Source: Mucilaginibacter sp. UBA5151 (GTDB lineage: Bacteria > Bacteroidota > Bacteroidia > Sphingobacteriales > Sphingobacteriaceae). Taken from it: 64,000 bases of DNA. Shown here piece by piece: positions 57,323 to 64,000 of this stretch. How positions within the stretch are numbered: position 1 is the stretch's first letter; every line of letters starts with the position of its first letter. The notes below the pieces were generated by a model. The model saw nothing but the letters and a program-made list of their open reading frames with translations. It had not been told where the DNA came from and did no database searches. The stretch spans positions 46,754 to 110,753 of the forward strand of contig DHXR01000035.1 of assembly GCA_002413785.1 (NCBI GenBank), given 5' to 3'. Made by a program: the position numbers and the translations under genes.

Positions 57323-59863
57323 ATGTCTTTTACATCTAACGGGAGTAGTTGGTGCCTGAGGGTAATGTGGTGTTTTCTGATTTTAATTGCGGAAACGCTC
57401 CCCGTTAATGCCCAAATAACCGTAATTAAGGGTAAAATCACAGATTTAACTACCGGTGAAGCAATTCCTTTTGCCACCGTTGCCATAAAAGGCACCGGTA
57501 TAGGTATCCATACCGATTTTGACGGTTTATACAGGCTTGAATTACAGGTAAAAAAAGATTCCATAACCATCAGTTGTATTGGTTATATTCAAAAGTCAGT
57601 GGCTATTAATAATGGCCTTGAGCAAACTGTAAATATGGCCTTAAAGCCCCTGTCCAATGTACTGGAAGAAGTCAGGATAAGCCCAAAGGGGTATATAAAT
57701 CCGGCCTGGAAGATACTGAAGGAGGTTATCCTGCACAAAGCGGTAAATGATCCGCAATTCTTAAACAGCTATCAGTATGAGAGTTACAACAGGATTGAAT
57801 TTGATGCAAGCCATTTAAGTGAAAAACTACTGAACAAAAAGGGATTTAATAAAGTGTTATACAAGGCTGACAGCCTGGGACTTTCAGGCGATGAGCATAC
57901 TTCCATACTCCCCCTGTTTGTTTCAGAAACTGTTTCCGACCTTTATTATCAAAGCAACCCGTCATCAAAAAGGGAAAACATAAAACGTACCCGGACGAAC
58001 GGCGTGGGGTTTGAAGACGGCACCCTTATGGCCCAGTTAACAGGCAGCACCTTTCAGCAATATAATTTTTACAGAAACTTTTTGAGTGCGGCAGGTAAAA
58101 ATTTTGCTTCGCCCATCAGCGATGGCTGGAACAGCTGGTACGATTATGAACTTGAAAACCGGAATGCTTTAATTGACGGCAAGGCCTGTTTTGAGATCTC
58201 ATTTAAACCGAAAAGGGCAAAGGACCTGGCATTTACCGGAACAATATGGATAGCCAAAGATAATTATGCGCTGTACCTGATCAAAGCAACCATTGAGCCC
58301 TCGGCAAACTTAAACTTCATCCACCGGATCTCAATTCAGCAACAGATGGATGGCGCTCCCGGCAGGGCCTGGTTGCCGGCAAAAAACCGCATACTGGTTG
58401 AAATGGCCCAAATCAGCGAAAATACCAGCGGCCTGCTGGCAAAAGCCTATACGGTAAATAAAAATATAGCAGTAAATACAGCCTATCCGGCGGGCTTTTT
58501 TAAGGAAAGGATTGTGATAGCTGACAGTGTGGAAAGAAAAGATGATCATTTTTGGGATATTAACCGGCCAGACTCCATAACCAATGCCGAAAAATCAGTT
58601 TACGGATTGATCAATGATGTAAAAGATATTCCGGCGGTAAAAAATTATATAACTATTGCCGACCTGCTGATCAATGGGTATTACAAAACCGGGAAGATAA
58701 GCCTGGGGCCGTTTTTGCAGACCTACGGTTATAACAACGTTGAAGGGAACCGTTTGAGATTGGGATTTAGAACAAACAGCGATTTCGATAAAAAATGGAT
58801 ATTGGGCGGATATATCGCTTATGGTACCGGGGATAATGACTTTAAATATGGCGGAAATATTGACTATATAATTTCCAGAAAAAACTGGACCGAAGCCGGA
58901 ATCAGTTTCAAACATGATTTAAACCAGGTAGCATTATTGAGTGATAATTATCTTTACCAGCGGAATAACCTCTTTGGGGCCTTTACCGGATTCGGATCCA
59001 TCAGCAAAAGCAAGGTTTTTTTCGAAAATCACCTTGCATTGTATATTCGCCGGGACATTTTTAGTGGTTTTACAGAAAAGATCAGTTATGCGAACTGGTC
59101 GCTAAACCCTTTGTTCCCCTTTAGTTTCAGAGAACCGAATGTAAATAATATCAGCCATGAACTTATTGTTTCTGAGTTTCAATTTGAATCGAGGTGGTCG
59201 CCGGGCGTACAGGCGCTTTTATCAGAAAACACGACCAGGCAGGTAAGGCTTAAATCAAATGTTACTGATCCCGTAATTACCGTCAGGTACACGCTTGGAC
59301 TAAGGAATTTTTTAGCGGGCGATAATACTTACCATAAATTCAGCCTGAACATTACGCAAACCCTTAAAATGGGCATTTTGGGCCGGGGCAATTATTCTTT
59401 TTCCGCAGGTTATATCCCATCAAGTGTTCCCTACCCTTTGTTAGAAAACCATTTGGGAAACCAAACCGTCCTCTACAACCCCAATGCATTTAATTTAATG
59501 CGTTTTTTTGAATTTGCCAGTGACAGGTACGCCAGTTTAAGTTATACCCAGCATTTTGAAGGGCTGCTATTTAACTCAATCCCGTTGATCAATAATTTCA
59601 ACTGGCGGCTGGTAGGCACGGCCAATATCCTGTACGGGGGAATGTCAAAGGCCAATCAAAATAACATTTCCATTTATAATAACATCCTCCTTAAAAGTTT
59701 CGGCAGCGCGCCTTATGCAGAAGCAGGCTACGGTGTGGAAAATATTTTCAGGTTCATAAGGGTTGACTTTATCCACAGGCTTACCTATCTGGACAACAAA
59801 GATTCATTTGGAAATACGCCAAAAAGGTTTGGCGTCAAAATATCAGCACAATTCAGGCTTTAA
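57323..59863 (+). CDS. Outer-membrane DUF5686 protein with carboxypeptidase-like regulatory domain
   Basis: 846 residues from ATG 57323 (a TTG four codons earlier is also open; Met at 57365 would start the signal peptide directly). Signal peptide WCFLILIAETLPVNAQ, then a CarboxypepD_reg-like domain (GKITDLTTGEAIPFATVAIK). The long DUF5686 region (about 120-850) is of beta-barrel type, with SPISDGWNSWYDYELENR near the middle and HRLTYLDNKDSFG near the end. Probably an outer-membrane protein of unknown role, perhaps in surface assembly. Confidence 0.85.
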   Translation: MSFTSNGSSWCLRVMWCFLILIAETLPVNAQITVIKGKITDLTTGEAIPFATVAIKGTGIGIHTDFDGLYRLELQVKKDSITISCIGYIQKSVAINNGLEQTVNMALKPLSNVLEEVRISPKGYINPAWKILKEVILHKAVNDPQFLNSYQYESYNRIEFDASHLSEKLLNKKGFNKVLYKADSLGLSGDEHTSILPLFVSETVSDLYYQSNPSSKRENIKRTRTNGVGFEDGTLMAQLTGSTFQQYNFYRNFLSAAGKNFASPISDGWNSWYDYELENRNALIDGKACFEISFKPKRAKDLAFTGTIWIAKDNYALYLIKATIEPSANLNFIHRISIQQQMDGAPGRAWLPAKNRILVEMAQISENTSGLLAKAYTVNKNIAVNTAYPAGFFKERIVIADSVERKDDHFWDINRPDSITNAEKSVYGLINDVKDIPAVKNYITIADLLINGYYKTGKISLGPFLQTYGYNNVEGNRLRLGFRTNSDFDKKWILGGYIAYGTGDNDFKYGGNIDYIISRKNWTEAGISFKHDLNQVALLSDNYLYQRNNLFGAFTGFGSISKSKVFFENHLALYIRRDIFSGFTEKISYANWSLNPLFPFSFREPNVNNISHELIVSEFQFESRWSPGVQALLSENTTRQVRLKSNVTDPVITVRYTLGLRNFLAGDNTYHKFSLNITQTLKMGILGRGNYSFSAGYIPSSVPYPLLENHLGNQTVLYNPNAFNLMRFFEFASDRYASLSYTQHFEGLLFNSIPLINNFNWRLVGTANILYGGMSKANQNNISIYNNILLKSFGSAPYAEAGYGVENIFRFIRVDFIHRLTYLDNKDSFGNTPKRFGVKISAQFRL

Positions 59864-59886
59864 GGACAAACGGTCAACCAAACATC

Positions 59887-60576
59887 TTACTCCAAATAAT
59901 AATGCCTTATCCCGTTCAGTTCTTCATCAAGCTCATAAATTAAGGGAACGCCTGTCGGAATTTCCAGGCTGATTACTTCTTCATCTGAAAGCTGATCAAT
60001 ATATTGCACTAGCGCACGCAGGCTGTTGCCATGTGCGGATACAATAACTTTTTGGTCTTTACGGATAGCGTTTGTGATGTATTCTTTCCAAAAAGGCAAT
60101 ACTCTTGCTATTGTTTCGGTTAAATTTTCGGTTAACGGCAACTCCTCCTCTGTAAGGTCTTTATAGCGGATATCATTTCCCGGATAACGTTCGTCATTTT
60201 TTGTAAGTGCGGGCGGATGTTCGTGTGGGTCCCTGCGCCATTTTTGCACCTGTTCCGCGCCATATTTGATGGCAGTGTCCGCTTTGTTAAGCCCTTGCAG
60301 GGCTCCGTAACAGCGTTCGTTCAGCCGCCATGATTTTTGTACAGGTATCCACAAATTATCAACTTCGTCCAGCGCAATATTAAGCGTTTTTATAGCCCGC
60401 TTTAATACGGAAGTGAACCCGATGTCAAAACTATACCCGTATTTTCTTAATAATTTCCCGGCGTTCTCCGCCTGTTTAAACCCTTCTTCCGACAGGTCAA
60501 CATCGGTCCAGCCGGTAAACCGGTTTTCCTTATTCCAGGTGCTTTCGCCGTGGCGCAGCAGTACTAATTTTTGCAT
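59887..60576 (-). CDS. gpmA: 2,3-bisphosphoglycerate-dependent phosphoglycerate mutase
   Basis: 229 residues from ATG 60576 (MQKLVLLRHGESTWNKENRF). Phosphohistidine motif LLRHGESTWN, NERCYGALQGLNKADT, and the second catalytic His in VIVSAHGNSLRALVQ. Interconverts 3- and 2-phosphoglycerate in glycolysis. The frame runs 11 codons upstream, but the family start is here. TTAACTTTAG upstream is a weak promoter candidate. Confidence 0.95.
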   Translation of the reverse strand: MQKLVLLRHGESTWNKENRFTGWTDVDLSEEGFKQAENAGKLLRKYGYSFDIGFTSVLKRAIKTLNIALDEVDNLWIPVQKSWRLNERCYGALQGLNKADTAIKYGAEQVQKWRRDPHEHPPALTKNDERYPGNDIRYKDLTEEELPLTENLTETIARVLPFWKEYITNAIRKDQKVIVSAHGNSLRALVQYIDQLSDEEVISLEIPTGVPLIYELDEELNGIRHYYLE

Positions 60577-60684
60577 TGATGATAGGATAATGCTAAAGTT
60601 AACAATCAATTTTCAAATAAAATTGCTAAATGCATTCATATCATTTAAATTGCGTTGTAAACCAATTAAACAACCTTTAAAATC

Positions 60685-61263
60685 GTGATTCCAACTATAC
60701 CCATTCCGGCAAAGGACGGCATTGCCAACCCTGCCCCTCTTGGTCTTTGTGCCTTTGGCATGACCACCGTTTTATTGAACCTGCACAATGCCGGTTTTTA
60801 TGAGCTTAACACAATGATATTATCCATGGGGCTTTTTTACGGCGGCATCGCGCAGGTAATTGCCGGTGTGATTGAATCGAAAAAAAATAACACTTTTGGA
60901 TTAACCGCATTTACTTCCTACGGATTTTTCTGGATCTCGCTGGTAGGTCTGATTGTTTTCCCAAAATTTGGCTGGGCCCCCAAAGCTTCAGACGGTGCAA
61001 TGGCTGCCTACCTTATTATCTGGGGCATTTTTACCTTGTTCCTGTTTTTTGGCACTTTAAAACTGAACCGCGCTTTACAGGTTGTTTTCGCTACGTTAGT
61101 GATTTTATTCTTTTTATTGGCGGCAGAACATGCAACAGGTAACGAGAGTATTGGTAAATTCGCAGGATATGAAGGCCTGATTTGCGGAGCATCGGCAATA
61201 TATGCAGGCATGGCTAATTTATTGAATGAGGTTTACGGAAAAACTGTGCTGCCTTTAGGATAG
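60685..61263 (+). CDS. Acetate uptake transporter, SatP/GPR1/FUN34 family
   Basis: 192 residues, six membrane helices. The signature NPAPLGLCAFGMTTVLLNLHN near the start matches the NPAPLGL motif. Later GLFYGGIAQVIAGVIE and LTAFTSYGFFWISLVG are typical. Moves acetate or succinate with protons. The start codon is GTG at 60685; the preceding leader has no clear RBS. Divergent from gpmA. Confidence 0.9.
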   Translation: MIPTIPIPAKDGIANPAPLGLCAFGMTTVLLNLHNAGFYELNTMILSMGLFYGGIAQVIAGVIESKKNNTFGLTAFTSYGFFWISLVGLIVFPKFGWAPKASDGAMAAYLIIWGIFTLFLFFGTLKLNRALQVVFATLVILFFLLAAEHATGNESIGKFAGYEGLICGASAIYAGMANLLNEVYGKTVLPLG

Positions 61264-61264
61264 G

Positions 61265-61415
61265 ACACGATTATAGGATTATAAAGATTAACAGGATTGT
61301 TTAAAAAGATTTATAAACAATTAAAAATAGCGTAAAACTTTATAATATGCTATTAGTATTAAACTTTACAATATGCTAATAATCGTGTTAATCTTTATAA
61401 TCCTAAAAATCGTGT
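61265..61415. repeat. ACACGATT-class inverted repeat
   Basis: ACACGATTATAGGATTATAA (61265 on) pairs with the inverse ending at 61415. The loop holds a short direct repeat of AAACTTTATAATATGC. Same class as at 19600 and 24327. Confidence 0.65.
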
Positions 61416-61422
61416 TATTGTT

Positions 61423-61809
61423 ATGAAAGATTTTAAAAAATATTACCACATCACTGCAAAGCCCGAAGAAATTTATACCGCTTTAACCAATCCGTTCACC
61501 ATTGAATTATGGACCGGTGAGCCTGCATTAATGTCAACCGAAGCGGGTTCAGAGTTTTCCATGTGGGAAGGAAGTATAGTGGGTAAAAACCTGGAATTTG
61601 AAGAGAATAAAAAAATAGTACAGCAATGGTATTTTGACGGGCAGCCCGAGGCATCCATCGTCACTATTAAACTGCATCCGGATAAAGACGCCACTTCTGT
61701 TGAACTGCGGCACACCAATATCCCGGACACGGAATATACCGGCTTTGCCGAAGGCTGGGACAACAGCTATTTCGGCCCTCTGGCAGAGTTTTTCGGAGAG
61801 GGGGATTAA
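61423..61809 (+). CDS. SRPBCC / AHSA1-like lipid-binding domain protein
   Basis: 128 residues. The HITAKPEEIYTALTNPFTIELW start and the WYFDGQPEASIVTIKLHP middle are typical of START-like SRPBCC proteins; PDTEYTGFAEGWDNSYFGPL closes the fold. Function unknown (possible stress or ligand binding). Stands between two repeat-hairpin regions, near an OsmC gene that converges on it. Confidence 0.85.
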   Translation: MKDFKKYYHITAKPEEIYTALTNPFTIELWTGEPALMSTEAGSEFSMWEGSIVGKNLEFEENKKIVQQWYFDGQPEASIVTIKLHPDKDATSVELRHTNIPDTEYTGFAEGWDNSYFGPLAEFFGEGD

Positions 61810-61855
61810 TGCTACGGTTTAATGTCTTTTGAAAGAAGTTTTATTTTATAACCTT

Positions 61856-62284
61856 TTATCCTGCCGGATGAACAAATACCTGCCACTTTATTTCGGCCCC
61901 TGCCTTCTCAAGGGTTGCAGCTACGGAACAATACTTGCCGATTGAAAGTTCAACAGCTTTAGCTGCCTTATCTTCATCAACATTCCCATAAATGTGGAAT
62001 TCTACATGTAAATCTTTCCATAGGGAAGGTTCTTTCCCGGCTTCGCGGCTGCCGCTGACAACCATCTTGTAATCCTTTACCTCCTGGCGTTGTTTTTTTA
62101 ATATGGTGATTACATCGATGGCAGAACATCCGGCAAGTCCCATCAGTAACATTTGCATTGGGCGGACGCCAAAATCCCAGCCCCCGCTTTCGGGACTGCT
62201 ATCCATTCTCACTATGTGACCATTTTCATCTTTGGCTTCGAAGCCAAAATCGCCTTTAACGCGTGAAAGTTCTATTTTAACCAT
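61856..62284 (-). CDS. OsmC-family peroxide-detoxifying protein
   Basis: 142 residues from ATG 62284 (MVKIELSRVKGDFGF). Cysteine motifs MLLMGLAGCSAIDVI and SIGKYCSVAATLE match the two active-site Cys of OsmC/Ohr-like peroxidases. Reduces organic or hydrogen peroxides. The frame opens 17 codons earlier, but ATG 62284 fits the family. A -7 box sits 18 bases upstream. Confidence 0.9.
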   Translation of the reverse strand: MVKIELSRVKGDFGFEAKDENGHIVRMDSSPESGGWDFGVRPMQMLLMGLAGCSAIDVITILKKQRQEVKDYKMVVSGSREAGKEPSLWKDLHVEFHIYGNVDEDKAAKAVELSIGKYCSVAATLEKAGAEIKWQVFVHPAG

Positions 62285-62302
62285 ATTGATATTATAACGA
62301 TG

Positions 62303-62310
62303 CGAAGATA
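62303..62310 (-). promoter_or_regulatory. Candidate -7 box (TATCTTCG) of the OsmC gene
   Basis: TATCTTCG on the minus strand matches TAnnTTTG at seven of eight positions and lies 18 bases before the start. Confidence 0.4.
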
Positions 62311-62408
62311 ACGCTTTTGCGAAATGAAAGTTCAACCTGGATGTAATATTATCAGTTGGATTGGGTTTAACTAAAAAAACTTTATCTTCAAAGCTTTAAA
62401 ATAGCATT

Positions 62409-63647
62409 ATGGCCCTTAATTATATCTGGATAGCATTTTTTGTAATAGCCTTTGTTGTAGCACTGGTCAGGCTGATATTTTTTGGCGATACAGAGATATT
62501 TATGCACCTGGTTAACGGGATGTTTGATTCATCCAAGTCATCGGTAATGGATATAGCCCTGCCGCTGGCCGGTAATATGGCGCTTTGGCTGGGTATAATG
62601 AATATCGGCGAAAAAGCGGGCGCCATCAATTTTATGTCGCGCGTAGTGGGCCCCTTTTTCAGCCGCCTTTTTCCGGGGGTACCAAAAGACCACCCTGCTA
62701 CAGGCAATATGATGATGAGTTTCTCGGCTAACCTGCTTGGCCTCGACAACGCGGCCACCCCGCTCGGTTTAAAAGCTATGGATAGCTTACAGGAATTGAA
62801 TACCGATAAAGAAACCGCCTCAAATGCGCAGATCATGTATCTGGTGCTGCTTACTTCAGGGTTGCAGTTATTACCTGTTACAATTATAGCCCAGCGTGCC
62901 ATCCTCCATGCCAAAAACCCTACTGATATTCTTATACCCTGCATTATTGCCACTTATGTTGCCGCTGTTGCAGGTATGATAGCGGTTGCCATTAAACAAA
63001 AAATAAAGCTGTTCGACCGGGTTATCATCAGCTGGCTTGGCGGGATAACACTGCTGATTACTTTAATGGTCTGGTATTTTACCGCCTGTTTAACGAAAGA
63101 GCAAATAAGTGCCGTATCAAAAGTAACCAGCAATTTATTACTTTTTGCAGTGCCGGTTGTATTTATTGCAGGCGCCCTTTACAAAAAGATAAATGTATTT
63201 GAAGTTTTTATTGAGGGCGCAAAAAGGGGCTTTGAGACTTCTGTAAAAATAATCCCCTACCTGGTTGCCATGCTGGTTGGTATCAGTGTTTTCCGTGCCT
63301 GCGGTGCTTTGGATTATATTAATGACGGGCTCAGGTGGGTATGTGTACAATTCAACCTGGATACCAGGTTTGTTGACGCCATGCCGGTTGCCTACATGAA
63401 ACCCCTCAGCGGATCAGGCTCAAAAGCAATGATGATCAATGTGATGACAACGTTTAAGCCTGATAGTTTTGCCGGGCGCTTAGGCTGTGTTTTTAATGGT
63501 TCGTCCGACACCACGTTTTATATTGTGGCATTATATTTCGGTTCGGTGGGAATTAAAAGATCCCGGTACGCTATCCCAGCTGGCTTGTTTGCCGACCTGG
63601 CGGGTATTATAGCCGCTATTTTTGTTTCTTATCTCTTTTTTGGATAA
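62409..63647 (+). CDS. Fused spore maturation-like membrane protein (SpmA-SpmB type nucleoside recognition protein)
   Basis: 412 residues. The N-terminal half matches SpmA (VMDIALPLAGNMALWLGIMN, FSANLLGLDNAATPLGL); the C-terminal half matches SpmB (YLVAMLVGISVFRACGALDY, KPLSGSGSKAMMINVMT, VFNGSSDTTFYIVALYFG). Bacillus has separate spmA and spmB for spore dehydration; in this non-spore-former a fused membrane pair of unknown transport role is expected. About ten hydrophobic segments. Confidence 0.9.
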   Translation: MALNYIWIAFFVIAFVVALVRLIFFGDTEIFMHLVNGMFDSSKSSVMDIALPLAGNMALWLGIMNIGEKAGAINFMSRVVGPFFSRLFPGVPKDHPATGNMMMSFSANLLGLDNAATPLGLKAMDSLQELNTDKETASNAQIMYLVLLTSGLQLLPVTIIAQRAILHAKNPTDILIPCIIATYVAAVAGMIAVAIKQKIKLFDRVIISWLGGITLLITLMVWYFTACLTKEQISAVSKVTSNLLLFAVPVVFIAGALYKKINVFEVFIEGAKRGFETSVKIIPYLVAMLVGISVFRACGALDYINDGLRWVCVQFNLDTRFVDAMPVAYMKPLSGSGSKAMMINVMTTFKPDSFAGRLGCVFNGSSDTTFYIVALYFGSVGIKRSRYAIPAGLFADLAGIIAAIFVSYLFFG

Positions 63648-63660
63648 CTTTTAAAGTCAA

Positions 63661-63840
63661 ATGCGTTTTATGGGCCATGCAAGTTACCGCTGGGACCTTA
63701 ATCCTGACGATAACAATGATGACGAGGGTAATTCGTTCATCATTGTTATCGTCAGTGGTTTTTTACAAACAATCAAATGCGCAATCACAGACCCTTACCG
63801 CAAATTTGAAGGCGCAAGGCGGTGCTATGATTTTTATTAA
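63661..63840 (+). CDS. Possible small ORF of 59 codons
   Basis: Starts 13 bases after the SpmAB stop: MRFMGHASYRWDLN and on, with an acidic Asp/Asn run encoded by the hairpin at 63704-63755, ending RRCYDFY. It has no similarity that I recognise; its middle is determined by the palindrome. It may be nothing more than a chance frame. Confidence 0.2.
   Translation: MRFMGHASYRWDLNPDDNNDDEGNSFIIVIVSGFLQTIKCAITDPYRKFEGARRCYDFY
63704..63755. terminator. Perfect 19-bp hairpin after the SpmAB gene
   Basis: CTGACGATAACAATGATGA pairs exactly with its inverse (63737-63755) around a 14-base loop, then a TTTTTT run follows at about 63759. It is probably the terminator of the SpmAB fusion. Confidence 0.65.
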
Positions 63841-63863
63841 AATATGATACAGCATTGATGAAA

Positions 63864-63893
63864 AAAGCGGGCCTGAAATACTCCCGCCCGCTT
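63864..63893 (-). terminator. Possible intrinsic terminator, minus strand
   Basis: GCGGGC and GCCCGC pair around CTGAAATACTCC; on the minus strand the stem is followed by a T-run (A-run at about 63858-63863 on +). It would end a minus-strand gene lying mostly beyond 64000. The remaining 100 bases have no complete gene. Confidence 0.5.
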
Positions 63894-63983
63894 CAATCAC
63901 TCTAAAACAATCACCTCTAAATTTGAAGTTTCTTTTAATAATTTATAGAAATGGTGTAAATTATTGACTTAATAAAATATTTA

Positions 63984-64000
63984 GGGTCTGCTGAAAAACT
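63984..64000. mobile_element. Possible insertion-sequence terminus at the right edge
   Basis: GGGTCTGCTGAAAAACT at the very end resembles terminal inverted repeats of some IS families. Only one end would be in view; no transposase reading frame is present. Tentative. Confidence 0.2.

Overview
The window looks like ordinary chromosome of a Bacteroidota member, most likely family Sphingobacteriaceae (Mucilaginibacter/Pedobacter-like). The evidence is the gene complement: a type 3 ProRS, MutS2, DUF4296 and DUF4905 proteins, an MG2/TonB-plug protein, a DUF5686 protein, a succinylornithine-type carbamoyltransferase and a YpdA reductase. Candidate promoters have the Bacteroidetes -7 form TAnnTTTG, and Shine-Dalgarno sequences are nearly absent. 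GC looks moderate, a little over 40% by eye. I found no rRNA, tRNA, CRISPR array or prophage. The one clear RNA gene is the small SRP RNA at 42242-42337.

Layout. 0.2-4.5 kb: doxX, chrA and two secreted beta-propeller lipoproteins. 4.6-5.35 kb: a gene-free island of palindromic repeats. 5.6-9.6 kb: ldhA-like, mnmE, a second repeat element and a nucleoid-associated protein. 9.6-12.1 kb: a secreted protein, then a ParE-type toxin-antitoxin pair lying between two copies of the 3' end of a TIGR02757 gene. 12.3-18 kb: a Cys/Met PLP enzyme, an S23-like four-helix protein, proS, a LysM protein and udk. 18-26 kb: CoA-transferase subunits, a GDSL esterase, mutS2, yggS, a GNAT and an aspartate kinase. 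26-35.4 kb: an MG2/plug protein, a VOC protein, bioB and two divergent magnesium transporters (mgtE, mgtA). 35.4-42 kb: yigZ, an EamA exporter, ribD, prmC, dinB and two tandem 2H-phosphoesterase-like genes. 42-55.8 kb: SRP RNA, ypdA and an arginine/proline cluster (GNAT, argG, argC, argD, argF', then argB, proC and an ectoine-type aspartokinase). Three unrelated genes (paiB, a cation/proton antiporter, a type II NADH dehydrogenase) split this cluster. 55.9-57.1 kb: a headless PD-(D/E)XK toxin tail with its immunity gene between two copies of a palindromic repeat. 57.3-63.7 kb: DUF5686 protein, gpmA, acetate transporter, SRPBCC, OsmC and an SpmA-SpmB fusion. The right edge may touch an insertion sequence.

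The genes are mainly housekeeping; the unusual content is the repeats. Three kinds recur. (1) Long imperfect inverted repeats built from quasi-repetitive words occupy many intergenic gaps and probably act as terminators. (2) Repeat-like words occur in frame inside conserved genes (mnmE, the TIGR02757 gene, prmC), reminiscent of Rickettsia palindromic elements. (3) Small toxin-type cassettes are bounded by direct repeats (10.4-11.4 kb and 55.9-57.1 kb), and an S23-like gene sits in a similar setting at 13.4-13.9 kb.
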